Under the pieces are notes generated by a model. That model saw only the letters and a program-made list of their open reading frames with translations. It did not search any database and was not told where the DNA came from. The position numbers were made by a program, and so were the translations under genes. This document shows positions 24,420-34,026 of a stretch of 64,000 nt of DNA, piece after piece (position 1 is the stretch's first letter; each line of letters opens with the position of its first letter). Source of the stretch: Nostoc sp. NMS8 (GTDB lineage: Bacteria > Cyanobacteriota > Cyanobacteriia > Cyanobacteriales > Nostocaceae); NCBI RefSeq assembly GCF_017115045.1, contig NZ_JABXKK010000048.1:1-64000 (forward strand), written 5' to 3'.

Positions 24420-25667
24420 ATGGTAAACCTGAAAATATTGCCGTTTTTGTTGAGTTTAGGTTTGGTTTTAATCCCTCAAATCACTGTGGCACAAACGGTA
24501 GAGGAGTTAGAACAAAAAGCAACATCTGCCGAAGAAGTGAAAAATTATGAAGAAGCCGCTCATATTTGGCGGAGTTTCATTGAGCGCGATGCCAAAAACA
24601 GTTATGCTTACGTCAAGCTGGCAGATGTTCTATCTAATCAAGGCAAGATTACAGAGACGATCGCTACCTATCACCAAGCGTTGCAATTAACTCCCGATTC
24701 GGCAATTTATCTCAAATTAGGGAATTTTCTCGCAGAAAAGGGACGAACTACTGAAGCGATCGCTGCTTACCGTCTAGCCGTCAAACTCGATCCTAAAAAT
24801 GATAGCAACTACATTATTTTAGCTAGGAATTTGCAGCAAGTTGGCAGCATAGAGGAAGCATTAGTAGCTTACCGTCAAGCAGTTAAACTGAGTCCTGATT
24901 CCAGTAATTACTACTATTTAGCCGAGACTTTATTCAAAATAGGCAAACCAGAAGAAGCGATCGCAGCTTACCGCGAAGCCATTAAACTTGATGAAAGTGG
25001 TTATCTTTTTTCTGATAGCGCTTATGAGAAGTTGGGTGAAATCTTGGAATATTCAGAAGCAGTAGCTATCTATCGCCAATTAACTAAAGATGACCCCAAT
25101 AGCAAGGTTTTTTATAAAAAGTTGGCTGAACTATCATTAAAGCGCGGCTTTGTGAACGAAGCGATCGCAGCCTACCGCCAACAAATCAAAATCGAGCCTG
25201 ACGCTTCAACATATACAGAACTGGCCGATATCCTGATCACACAAGAAAAACACCAAGAAGCGATCGCTCTTTATCGTCAAGCTATTGTCAAAGAACCTAC
25301 CGATTATTATTACAGTCAACTAACCAAAGCACTAGCTCAACAAGAAAATCTAGATGAAGCTTTGGCAATTTGCCAAAAGGTGATAAAAACTGGTGAAGGC
25401 AGTTATGACACCTGCTCCAATATAAATTTGCCACTTTACAAGCAAAAAGGCTTTAGTGGTGTCATAGCTTTTTATCAGCCGCTAGCGAATATGATTCCAC
25501 GTCGCAAAATGGCTGAACTTTATATCAAACTTGGCCGAGATATTTCCTATGGTGAATCTGGTGATGGCTCAAAACAAGAGGCGGCGGCAGTTTTTCGGGA
25601 AGCGCTGCAAATAGATCCAGAAAACACTGATGCTAAAGATGCTCTCAAGAATTTAATCGCTAATTAA
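24420..25667 (+). CDS. exported TPR-repeat protein
   Basis: 415 residues. An N-terminal signal peptide (MVNLKILPFLLSLGLVLIPQ, likely cleaved after TVAQ) is followed by about ten tetratricopeptide units of 34-36 residues (for example AIAAYRQAVKLDPKN-type helices, TEAIAAYRLAVKLDPKN, EEALVAYRQAVKLSPDS). HIP1 octamers recur in the A-I-A codons. Likely a periplasmic protein-interaction scaffold. No catalytic domain is visible. Alone between two minus-strand genes. Confidence 0.85.
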   Translation: MVNLKILPFLLSLGLVLIPQITVAQTVEELEQKATSAEEVKNYEEAAHIWRSFIERDAKNSYAYVKLADVLSNQGKITETIATYHQALQLTPDSAIYLKLGNFLAEKGRTTEAIAAYRLAVKLDPKNDSNYIILARNLQQVGSIEEALVAYRQAVKLSPDSSNYYYLAETLFKIGKPEEAIAAYREAIKLDESGYLFSDSAYEKLGEILEYSEAVAIYRQLTKDDPNSKVFYKKLAELSLKRGFVNEAIAAYRQQIKIEPDASTYTELADILITQEKHQEAIALYRQAIVKEPTDYYYSQLTKALAQQENLDEALAICQKVIKTGEGSYDTCSNINLPLYKQKGFSGVIAFYQPLANMIPRRKMAELYIKLGRDISYGESGDGSKQEAAAVFREALQIDPENTDAKDALKNLIAN

Positions 25668-25867
25668 ACATAATTGAGGGGCAATCTCCCCATGCTTGCT
25701 TTCACGAATCAAAAGCAGTCACAAGGCTATTGCCCCTAAATATTTTGAGCGTTTTTCGCTCTTTCTCCAGAAAGACCTATGAATTATCCTTCATCAGGCT
25801 GTCTGGACTTATAATTCCACACACCATACTCAGCACTCATTACTCATTACTCATTACTCATTACTCA

Positions 25868-26584
25868 TTACTCAGCAGTGACGAGTTCAGTACTACCGCG
25901 TGTACGACGCCGTGTGAGACTGTTGAACAGCATTACACCGATCGCCTTAATTAAATTACCTTCCAATTCCTGGAACATCTTCATGTTCGTGCCAAAAGCG
26001 GCATTAGCTTCATCAACGATGCGATCGCTTGTAGCATCATCAAGGGGTAATTCATCCAAAATTTGCCGATATTTGGCTTTGAATCCCTTCTCATCAGTAA
26101 TTTCTGGAAACTCATAAAAAGCTGTTCCTTGCCCATCCGACAAATTCATTGCTGTTACAGCAATATTTTTGAGAATTTGTCCCCCGGATAAGTCACCCAA
26201 GTAACGAGTATATGAATGGGCGATTAACAGTTCTGGTTCGGTTTGAGATATTTCTCGGATGCGCTTGACATAAGCTTCACCTGCGGGAGATAGTTTGATT
26301 TGCTCTTTCCAGTTGGCACCAAAGTAATAAGTCAAGTCTTGCTCTAGGCTATGCTTGCGGTTTAGCTGAGGAAAGTTTATTTTAGAAACAATTGGATGCT
26401 GGCGGTGCTTTTCTATTTCCTCTTCCATCGCTGAGTAGACGAAGTAGAAGTTAGCAACTAGTTTCCGGTAAGAGTTTTTTTCCACTACTCCTTTTAAAAA
26501 GCACTTGACAAAACCTACATTCTCTGCCATTGTGTGGGCTTTCTTAGTGCCTACACGTAATTTGGTTGCTAAATTGCTGCTCAT
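25868..26584 (-). CDS. ho1: heme oxygenase 1
   Basis: 238 residues. Opens heme to biliverdin IX-alpha with ferredoxin electrons, the first step to phycobilins and phytochrome chromophore. The proximal heme ligand is the His in TKKAHTMAENVGFVKCFLKG (about residue 17). The distal helix Gly motif is YLGDLSGGQILKNIA (about 133). The length fits cyanobacterial HO1. The extreme C-terminus (RRRTRGSTELVTAE) is variable. No other bilin gene is adjacent. Confidence 0.95.
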   Translation of the reverse strand: MSSNLATKLRVGTKKAHTMAENVGFVKCFLKGVVEKNSYRKLVANFYFVYSAMEEEIEKHRQHPIVSKINFPQLNRKHSLEQDLTYYFGANWKEQIKLSPAGEAYVKRIREISQTEPELLIAHSYTRYLGDLSGGQILKNIAVTAMNLSDGQGTAFYEFPEITDEKGFKAKYRQILDELPLDDATSDRIVDEANAAFGTNMKMFQELEGNLIKAIGVMLFNSLTRRRTRGSTELVTAE

Positions 26585-27090
26585 ACTAAATTTCTCAACT
26601 TTAAAAAGTTAACTGCCGGAGTTTTGATTCACTAACGGCTAAAAAAGCCATTAAAACGTTACCTTAAAACTATTTGATGAGAATTTATATTAAAATTTTT
26701 TAAGCTCCAATAATCATGTAGCTTTTAATACATTAGTGAGGCTAAGAGAATATAACTTGACATTTCGGTGGCAGGGACTACCGCGATACGTTCAAAAATC
26801 AAATGGGATTTTTATGTCATTGCAAAGTCTGAACTAATAAAAATAAAAATCAATCTAAAAGTTGAGGGCAAAAAAGGAATAATTAGCTAAAATGTGGAAA
26901 CTTTATTGATAATGTAAAAAGCAATACTTACTTCATGAAATATTTACAATTTCAGAGACATAAATTCAGTATTATTACGGAAAAAAACCTTAAACTAGAA
27001 TGAATTTCTAAAGAGAAAAAGCATGTCAAAATTGCTGAATAAAGTCTTAAGTGCTATTTTTCAGTGTGATTGTGTGGAGTGTTTAAAAAT
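26585..27090. other. intergenic region between divergent ho1 and glmM
   Basis: About 500 bp without a supported gene. It must hold both promoters. A possible 27-codon frame at 27023 ([20 protein letters not shown]) overlaps the glmM start and is not credible as a gene. No repeat family is seen. Confidence 0.35.
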
Positions 27091-28557
27091 ATGGTTTCAT
27101 CTATAACTCGAACATCAGGCATTCCTGGGGATTCTGCTTCCGAAGCTGAGGGATTGGTAAAAGGGATTGAGAGTAGTTTTGGACAGAATTTAATCCCACT
27201 ACCAGCAAATCCTTTATTTGGCACAGATGGGATTCGCGGACGAGTGGGAGAATTATTGAGTGCGCCCCTAGCATTGCAAGTTGGTTTTTGGACGGGGATT
27301 GTTTTACGTAACCATGCGACTCAAGTAGGGCCAGTCATCCTCGGACAGGACTCCAGAAACTCCAGCGATATGCTGGCAATGGCTTTGAGTGCAGGGTTAA
27401 CAGCAGCAGGGTTAGAAGTTTGGTATTTGGGGTTATGTCCCACTCCTTGCATTGCCTATCTCACCAGCATCACTGATGCCATCGGCGGAGTGATGATTTC
27501 TGCTAGCCACAATCCCCCAGAAGACAATGGGATTAAGATTTTTGGTGCTAATGGTGGAAAGTTACCGCAAACATTGCAGGCAGAAATAGAAGCGGGACTG
27601 CGTGGCAAGATATCACCTATTACTAGAGTTAGTAATTGTGGGCGGCATTACTCACGTTTAGAGTTAGTGGGACATTATAGCGAGGCTTTGAAAAAACCCT
27701 TAAACGGTGCCCTAAATTTTCAGGGAATGAAGATTGTTTTAGACTTGGCATGGGGAGCAGCAGTTGGGTTAGCACCATCAGTCTTTACACAAATGGGGGC
27801 AGAGGTAATCTGCCTGCATAACGAAGCAGATGGCGATCGCATTAATGTTAACTGTGGTTCCACACACCTAGATATTCTGGCAGCGACAGTACAAGAACAC
27901 AACGCCGACATCGGCTTTGCCTTCGATGGCGACGCCGATCGCGTCTTAGCAGTAGACAATACAGGCAGGCAAGTTAACGGGGATTACATTCTCTACCTGT
28001 GGGGACGGCACTTGCAACAAAACCAACAATTGCCAGACAACCTGATTGTATCTACAGTCATGGCCAACTTAGGCTTTGAAAAAGCTTGGCAGCAAATTGG
28101 TGGTAACTTAATTCGTACCGCAGTTGGCGACCAATACGTGCAAGCCGAAATGCAGCGCACTGGGGGAATGCTAGGCGGCGAACAATCAGGTCATATTCTT
28201 TGCCGTCATTATGCCGTAACTGGGGATGGCTTGTTAACTGCATTACACATAGCAGCTTTGGTCAGAGAAGCGGGTATTTCCTTAGGCGAATTAGTAGATC
28301 AAAGCTTCCAGACCTATCCACAATTGTTGCGGAACGTGCGAGTCGTCGATCGCGATCGCCGCTTAGGATGGCAAGATTGCCAACCTCTCCAACAAGCGAT
28401 CGCACTTGCTGAAGCTGCAATGGGAGATTCCGGCAGAATTTTGGTTCGTGCCTCTGGCACAGAACCAGTAATCAGGGTTATGGTAGAAGCTGCCAATGCC
28501 GATCTTGCAAACCACTGGACAAATGAATTAGTTTCGCAAGTCCAGCAACACATATAG
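27091..28557 (+). CDS. glmM: phosphoglucosamine mutase
   Basis: 488 residues from the ATG at 27091 ([13 protein letters not shown]). An upstream TTG start would add only seven residues. Converts glucosamine-6-phosphate to glucosamine-1-phosphate for UDP-GlcNAc. Landmarks are [20 protein letters not shown], the phosphoserine loop [20 protein letters not shown] (catalytic Ser in SASHNP), the metal loop [14 protein letters not shown], the sugar-binding GEQSGHI, and [15 protein letters not shown] at the C-terminus. The 30-residue N-terminal extension is usual in Nostoc. Monocistronic. Confidence 0.95.
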   Translation: MVSSITRTSGIPGDSASEAEGLVKGIESSFGQNLIPLPANPLFGTDGIRGRVGELLSAPLALQVGFWTGIVLRNHATQVGPVILGQDSRNSSDMLAMALSAGLTAAGLEVWYLGLCPTPCIAYLTSITDAIGGVMISASHNPPEDNGIKIFGANGGKLPQTLQAEIEAGLRGKISPITRVSNCGRHYSRLELVGHYSEALKKPLNGALNFQGMKIVLDLAWGAAVGLAPSVFTQMGAEVICLHNEADGDRINVNCGSTHLDILAATVQEHNADIGFAFDGDADRVLAVDNTGRQVNGDYILYLWGRHLQQNQQLPDNLIVSTVMANLGFEKAWQQIGGNLIRTAVGDQYVQAEMQRTGGMLGGEQSGHILCRHYAVTGDGLLTALHIAALVREAGISLGELVDQSFQTYPQLLRNVRVVDRDRRLGWQDCQPLQQAIALAEAAMGDSGRILVRASGTEPVIRVMVEAANADLANHWTNELVSQVQQHI

Positions 28558-29005
28558 GCATTTGCTACTCCCTTCCCGCAATCAGATTACCTATCTATTT
28601 TTGATGTCCTTCTCTTCTCTAGCAGACGCGTCCCTTACGCGTCTTTACAGTTTATTAAATTAGGTATTCTTTGGGAGAAGGGAGTAGCTGCTATCTTACC
28701 TTCCACAAATGCAAATTTTTCGTCATCATAGTTTCTGCAAATTAACCAGCCTTGGTCATCTGTGGAAAATTTACTATTTACAGCAGATTTCAAGTTGAGT
28801 GAAGTACACAAGCTAAGTCTCAATACCAGAGATAACGACTGTTTTACTTCTGGGGCGTAGCCCACTCTGACCGGAGGCGGAGTGTCTCCGGCTCCGCTCC
28901 TGAGTTCTGCTGCATATTTGCACTTTTATGTATATTTTAAACCTCTTTTATCACAAGAAAAGAGGTTTGTGTGTGTTCATTGATTATCTTTTTCAAGGTA
29001 ATAAA
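28558..29005. other. intergenic region, no supported gene
   Basis: A minus-strand open frame at 28635-28865 (76 codons) has no recognisable family and overlaps a short inverted repeat (GGAGGCGGAGTGTCTCCGG, about 28872). Otherwise nothing is visible. The promoter for the next glycosyltransferase gene is expected here. Confidence 0.35.
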
Positions 29006-29746
29006 ATGCTTGTTTTTGTTGTCCCACTTAAAAGTCCGCAAGTTTCCAATTCTTGGGAGCGTGTCACCGAATCCTTTGAAAGATGTATCAAATCAATTTG
29101 TAATCAAACCTCTGCTGATTTTCACGCTATTGTCGTTTGCCATGAACAGCCAAAAATAGAATTTAATCATCCCCAAATTACTTACATTACAGTTGATTTT
29201 CCTTCTCCCAACGAGACAAACCCTATAGCTAGAGGAGACACAGATAAAGGGCGAAAGATTTTGAAGGGATTAATGTATGCTCATCAATTTTCTCCAACTC
29301 ACACTATGGCAGTTGATGCAGATGATTGCATCAGCAAAAACTTAGCCGCATTTATTAAGCAACATCCTGACTCTAATGGATGGTTTATCAATAAGGGTTA
29401 TAAATATAAAGAAGGTAGTAATTATATATATATTAAAAGAAAAGATTTTTATTCCATGTGTGGTACCTCCAATATTATCCGATATGACTTAAATTTCTTA
29501 CCAGAAAATGCAGAATATAATCGGGGCTATGGATACTACAAATATTATATAGACCACGGTAAAATCAAAGGCGTATTAGAAAGCAAAGATAAACCTATTG
29601 AAAAATTACCATTTCCGGGAGCAGTTTACATTCTAGAAACAGGAGAAAATCTTTTTTACGGTTCAATGAAGTTAAATTTTAATATTTTTGATCGAAAATA
29701 TCTAACTCAATCAATTAAGGATGAATTTGGTTTGTACATACTATAG
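29006..29746 (+). CDS. GT-A-like glycosyltransferase family protein
   Basis: 246 residues from the ATG at 29006 (MLVFVVPLKSPQVSNSWERV), preceded by CAAGGTAATAAA. An upstream frame start adds an unlikely hydrophobic leader. The GT-A fold is indicated by SICNQTSADFHAIVVCHEQP and the metal-binding AVDADDCISKN (about residue 109). No membrane segments. The acceptor is unknown. It is 66 bp upstream of the polysaccharide operon and more AT-rich than those genes, so it may be a separate, later addition. Confidence 0.7.
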   Translation: MLVFVVPLKSPQVSNSWERVTESFERCIKSICNQTSADFHAIVVCHEQPKIEFNHPQITYITVDFPSPNETNPIARGDTDKGRKILKGLMYAHQFSPTHTMAVDADDCISKNLAAFIKQHPDSNGWFINKGYKYKEGSNYIYIKRKDFYSMCGTSNIIRYDLNFLPENAEYNRGYGYYKYYIDHGKIKGVLESKDKPIEKLPFPGAVYILETGENLFYGSMKLNFNIFDRKYLTQSIKDEFGLYIL

Positions 29747-29812
29747 CCATTGCAATCCATTTATATGTAAGCTATAGATTGTTTTTTAAGGCTGATCGGC
29801 TACAGCGCCACT

Positions 29813-31459
29813 ATGCCAAAATCTAAGTCAAAAAATCAAAAATCTAAAAAACAGGCTGTAAAAGAAACTCCTACTCTTAGCCTTAAAGAACAGTTAGCCC
29901 AAAAGCGCAAAGCAGCCCAAGCACGTAAAGAATTTATTAGCTTAGTCACCAGCGCCACCTTTGGCAGTGTGTTCTTTGGCATTCTACTTTTTTTTGTAGG
30001 TGGAATTAAAGCAGCGCTCCCTGGCGTTTTAGGGATATTCGTCATATCCCTTTCCTACAAATACCCGCGCCAAGCGCTATATGCCTTCATCATTTACGTA
30101 CCTATTGGGGGTACTATCACCTACTACTTGGGCAATAGTCCCATACTCCAATTAGCTAAAGATGCCTTTTATGTTCCAGCGCTAATTGGGCTTTGGCAGA
30201 CTTGTCGCAAGCAGGGACTACCCATAATTATTCCCCAAGGGATTAAAATCCCACTTTATATAGTCTTTGCTTGCAGTCTGCTAACACTATTGTTTATCAA
30301 TGGTGGACAGCAGTTTAACCCGCCTAGACTGGGACTACTGGAAAAAGCAACCCAAGAAATACCTTTAGGCATGGGCATTCTGGGACTGAAAGTATTTTTA
30401 GGCTATGTCCCCCTGATTGGTTGTGCTTACTATCTAATTCGAGATAAGCGGGATTTTCTATTTTTATCACGCCTCCAGATTTCTCTCATACTGATTTGCT
30501 GTGTGCTGGGATTTATTCAATACTTTTTACTACTAACTGGTGTATGTAAAGGCACTAGAGGTCTTGAAGGAAATGCCCTATTTGTCACATCACTAGAAGC
30601 TCGGTGTTATTTTGGTGGAGCGCTCTTATATAGTCCTGAAGAAGGGGTTATTCGCTTACCAGGGACATTTGTAGCCCCTTGGCAATGGGCATGGTTCTTA
30701 ATTTCCAGCACCTTTTTTACCTTTGCCACTGGCTTCACCGATCCCTCCCCAATGTGGCGGCTGATTGGTTTAGGTTCTTTAGTGACAGTATTTGTCAATG
30801 CTGTAATCTCTGGACAGAGAATTGCCTTAGCTTTAGTACCAATCTGCTTCGGGATTTTGCTACTGCTTACCGGACAACTTGGCAACCTGAAACGATTTAT
30901 CCCCATAGGCATAGGACTTGCCCTAGTTGTGGGAATAGCAATGGTGACTAACCCTGAAGTCGTGCAACAGAGAACCGAGAGTTTTACAGGTCGATGGGAA
31001 GCTTCACCACCTCAAGATTTTATCGTCCAGCAATTTGAAGAGAATTGGAAAAACGTAGACGGCCCCTTGGGAAGTGGCTTAGGTCGAGCAACTAACTCTG
31101 CCCGAGTAATGGGTAAAACTAAGCTTGTAGAAACCTATTACCCCAAAGTACTTTTTGAAGTTGGAATTTTTGGAGTACTCGCCTTTCTGGGTCTAGTAAC
31201 AAGTTTAACCATTATTGGCTTTAAAACCTATCGCTCCATAAAAAACCGTAATTTCCGCAGTTACGGAGCAGCTTTGTGGGTGTTTATATTGTTTATTAGC
31301 TACAACACCTACTACTATCCTTTGGATGTCGATCCGGTTGCTGTCTACTATTGGTTTTTTGCGGGAGTTCTTTTTAAATTGCCAGAACTGGAGAAACAAG
31401 ATAAAGAAGAGGCCGATCCTCAGCAAAAAAACAAGAAAAAACGTCTCAAAACAATTTAA
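29813..31459 (+). CDS. hpsL: O-antigen-ligase/Wzy-like membrane protein, HpsL-type
   Basis: 548 residues. A Lys-rich cytoplasmic N-terminus (PKSKSKNQKSKKQAVKE) is followed by about ten membrane spans (for example GILLFFVGGIKAALPGVLGI, LIGCAYYLIRDKRDFLFLSR, FIPIGIGLALVVGIAMVTNP, VFILFISYNTYYYPL). A large periplasmic loop carries the family's conserved region (GLGRATNSARVM). Such proteins polymerise or ligate polysaccharide repeat units. It opens a run of glycosyltransferase genes whose kinds and order fit the hormogonium polysaccharide genes hpsL to hpsP. The hps name is from memory of that order. Confidence 0.65.
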   Translation: MPKSKSKNQKSKKQAVKETPTLSLKEQLAQKRKAAQARKEFISLVTSATFGSVFFGILLFFVGGIKAALPGVLGIFVISLSYKYPRQALYAFIIYVPIGGTITYYLGNSPILQLAKDAFYVPALIGLWQTCRKQGLPIIIPQGIKIPLYIVFACSLLTLLFINGGQQFNPPRLGLLEKATQEIPLGMGILGLKVFLGYVPLIGCAYYLIRDKRDFLFLSRLQISLILICCVLGFIQYFLLLTGVCKGTRGLEGNALFVTSLEARCYFGGALLYSPEEGVIRLPGTFVAPWQWAWFLISSTFFTFATGFTDPSPMWRLIGLGSLVTVFVNAVISGQRIALALVPICFGILLLLTGQLGNLKRFIPIGIGLALVVGIAMVTNPEVVQQRTESFTGRWEASPPQDFIVQQFEENWKNVDGPLGSGLGRATNSARVMGKTKLVETYYPKVLFEVGIFGVLAFLGLVTSLTIIGFKTYRSIKNRNFRSYGAALWVFILFISYNTYYYPLDVDPVAVYYWFFAGVLFKLPELEKQDKEEADPQQKNKKKRLKTI

Positions 31460-31470
31460 ATGAAATAAAA

Positions 31471-32622
31471 ATGGCAAAAATTATCGTATGCGGTCAGAAC
31501 CACATCAGAACTCCTAACTTACCGCGTAATTCTAGACATACACTACTCCAAGTCAAATCTTTTCCTACAGGTAGATATCCGATAGAAAGACTTTGGTATC
31601 CTTTAGCAAGCTTTCTACCTTGGCAACCTTTATGGAGAAAATACCACGCTATTCATTCTTTCAACAGAATTGTATACACAAATAAGCCTTGGTTTCTCAC
31701 ATTTGAAGATCATCGGGTTTTATATAGGAATCCTAAAAATAAACAAGAGGCAATAGTTTATGACTTATTAAACAATCGGTTAGCGCTAGACAATTGTCAA
31801 AAACTGATAGCCATATCAGATTATGCAAAGCTGAGATTTATTAACCGGATAAAAGGCTGGAAAACAGAAGAAAAATTAACTAATAAATTGGATGTAATTC
31901 ATCCAAATTTTACTGCCAGAGTGGATCAACCTAAAGCTTATCAACCAGACCAAAATTTACAGCTTGTTTTCGTCGGGCATCACATTGCTAGAAAAGGTGG
32001 AGTTGTCGCTTTAAGGCTAGCAAAGAAAGCTGAAAAACTAGGTTTACCTCTTACCATCCATATCATATCAGGACTGGGACATGGTTCAGGAGTACCTACA
32101 GATTTCCCCGATACCACCAAATATCTGGAAGATTTAAAGTTACTAAATTTAAATAACGTTGTTTTTCACAAAGATATTCCTAACGATAAAGTTCTTGAAT
32201 TACTATCGCAAAGCCATTTTCAATTAATGGCTACACTACACGATACTTATGGCTTTAGCATCATCGAAGGATTTTCTGTTGCCACTCCTGTAATTACGAC
32301 AAATGTATGTGCATTACCAGAGTTTGTCCATCACGGTGAAAATGGCTATATTTTAGAATTGCCAGTTAATGAAATTAGGCACTGGAGTGATTGGATGTAT
32401 GGAGAGAAAACTAAAAGTAATGAATATTGGGAAATTCTTAATAGTACTTATGACTATTTAGCAGAAAAAGCATTGGAGCAAATTATCCAATTTTTTGATA
32501 GAAGCGATAAGCAAGAACACTATGAATTTTTAAGTGCAGGAGCATTAGCTCAAGCCCAAATTGTGCATAACTCTGAAAAGCAAAATGAGTTATTTGATAA
32601 TCTCTATGCCGCAGCAGTATGA
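31471..32622 (+). CDS. GT4-type glycosyltransferase, HpsM-position
   Basis: 383 residues, 11 bp after hpsL. A GT-B fold with the C-terminal nucleotide-sugar site visible in LVFVGHHIARKGGVVALRLA and the EX7E-like segment ATLHDTYGFSIIEGFSVATP (about residues 255-274), followed by VITTNVCALPEFVHHGENGY. That places it in the GT4 group of retaining transferases. No membrane segment. By position it would be HpsM. The sugar is unknown. Confidence 0.8.
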   Translation: MAKIIVCGQNHIRTPNLPRNSRHTLLQVKSFPTGRYPIERLWYPLASFLPWQPLWRKYHAIHSFNRIVYTNKPWFLTFEDHRVLYRNPKNKQEAIVYDLLNNRLALDNCQKLIAISDYAKLRFINRIKGWKTEEKLTNKLDVIHPNFTARVDQPKAYQPDQNLQLVFVGHHIARKGGVVALRLAKKAEKLGLPLTIHIISGLGHGSGVPTDFPDTTKYLEDLKLLNLNNVVFHKDIPNDKVLELLSQSHFQLMATLHDTYGFSIIEGFSVATPVITTNVCALPEFVHHGENGYILELPVNEIRHWSDWMYGEKTKSNEYWEILNSTYDYLAEKALEQIIQFFDRSDKQEHYEFLSAGALAQAQIVHNSEKQNELFDNLYAAAV

Positions 32623-32691
32623 AAAGTGCTGTTAGCGGATAGCTAAGGTTTAGCCCGTGCTGAGATGAAAGACATTACTCACCGGGTGAAT

Positions 32692-32747
32692 GGAATTCGC
32701 GGCTATACAAACCAAACCCACCTCCGTGGGTTAAAAACTCTTGATTT
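32692..32747. repeat. CCCACCTCCGTGGG hairpin repeat, copy 1
   Basis: Sequence with GCGGCTATACAAACC and the hairpin AACCCACCTCCGTGGGTT. A second copy with GCGGCTACACAGACAAAA is at 35262-35301 in the same operon. Both lie between glycosyltransferase genes. Confidence 0.65.
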
Positions 32748-32754
32748 TCTCTTA

Positions 32755-32917
32755 GAGGATGTTTGAAAAGTCCTATTGTAGGTATCAAAACGTTCTAGAT
32801 CCCCCTAAATCCCCCTTAAAAAGGGGGACTTTAATTCTGGTTCCCCCCTTTATAAGGGGGGTTAGGGGGGATCAACTAGTGCCTAAAATCACAGTCAAAT
32901 ACTTTTCAAACATCCTC
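32755..32917. repeat. MITE-like element, family 1 (copy C)
   Basis: The cleanest copy, 163 bp: ends GAGGATGTTTGAAAAGTC and ACTTTTCAAACATCCTC, flanked by TTA on the left and TAA on the right. The GATCCCCCTAA / TTAGGGGGGATC core is inside. It interrupts the polysaccharide operon between the HpsM- and HpsN-type genes and may affect read-through. Confidence 0.8.
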
Positions 32918-33014
32918 TAATGCACTATTTTTTTGCTTGTCACGCCACTACAAAACTAGAAAATTAATTTTTACAAGGTTATTATAGAAATAGTAAAATT
33001 ACTTAAAAAAACTC

Positions 33015-33995
33015 ATGAATAATTGGCCATTAATTACTGTAGTCATTCCGACTTACGGGCGGGAAGAAGCGCTACGAGATAGCATTGTGGATATATTAAA
33101 ACAGGACTATCCCAATTTTGAAGTTTTAGTTGTAGACCAAACTCCAAAGCATCAACCAGAAATTCAAACCTACCTAGAAGAGATGGCGGATGCAGCTAAA
33201 ATTAAATGGTTGCGCTTAGATTGGGCGAGTTTGCCAGGGGCGCGGAATTATGCTGTTCGCCGCTCATCTGGTGAAATAATATTATTTATTGATGATGACG
33301 TTCAGCTAACCCCTGGATTGTTAGCAGCCCATGCGAAAAATTATTTGCAAAATCCAGAAGTGGGGGCTGTTGCTGGACGGGTATTTGACAGAATGAAATT
33401 AGGTGATTCTGGAGGAGATTTAGAGATTGAATATCTACCTCCCGAAGCTATGGACCCAGGAATTGCTTGGTATCATATTGATTTAGTACATACCACCAAA
33501 CCCCAGCAAGTGTTGACAACAAGGGGTTGCAATATGTCATTTCGCCGCGAAATCTTTACTAAGTACGGGCTGAGGTTTGATGAAAGATTTCGTGGTAGTG
33601 CAGTACGCGAAGAGTCAGATTTTTGTTTGCGGGTGCGACAAACAGGGTATAAGATTTGGTACGACCCAGAAGCCCATTTGGTGCATTTAGGCGAAGAAAC
33701 TGGGGGTTGTCATGATATTAGTATGCGATCGCTAAAATATCAACTCACCTTTTACCACAATCATTTTTTACTGGGACTGAAAAACCTCACTGTTACTCAA
33801 GCTTTGCGCCTATACGCCCGTTTATTTGACTGTCACGTTCTAGGACGCCCACCTTGTCACAAAAGCGGTTCCCCCATCAAAATTGCTACTCGCGCTATTT
33901 TCTACATTTTGGGTTTTTTCAAAGCTTTGGGTACTGTCATCCAATCAATATGGAACGATGGTCAAGTTTACAGTCGATTAGATGAACAAGTTTAG
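33015..33995 (+). CDS. hpsN: GT2 glycosyltransferase, HpsN-type
   Basis: 326 residues. An inverting GT-A enzyme: ITVVIPTYGREEALRDSIVD at the N-terminus, the DXD-like ILFIDDDVQLTPG (about residues 91-103), GCNMSFRREIFTKYGL, and the catalytic-base region SAVREESDFCLRVRQTGY. The C-terminal part has a moderately hydrophobic helix (ATRAIFYILGFFKALGTVIQ). It is separated from the preceding gene by a family-1 MITE. The hpsN symbol rests on gene order. Confidence 0.7.
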   Translation: MNNWPLITVVIPTYGREEALRDSIVDILKQDYPNFEVLVVDQTPKHQPEIQTYLEEMADAAKIKWLRLDWASLPGARNYAVRRSSGEIILFIDDDVQLTPGLLAAHAKNYLQNPEVGAVAGRVFDRMKLGDSGGDLEIEYLPPEAMDPGIAWYHIDLVHTTKPQQVLTTRGCNMSFRREIFTKYGLRFDERFRGSAVREESDFCLRVRQTGYKIWYDPEAHLVHLGEETGGCHDISMRSLKYQLTFYHNHFLLGLKNLTVTQALRLYARLFDCHVLGRPPCHKSGSPIKIATRAIFYILGFFKALGTVIQSIWNDGQVYSRLDEQV

Positions 33996-34026
33996 GCATT
34001 GGTCATTAGTGAATAACAAAGGATAA

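Noticed and set aside
28635..28865. 76-codon minus-strand frame
   Set aside because: Its start overlaps a short inverted repeat and no family is recognisable. Kept only as part of the intergenic description.
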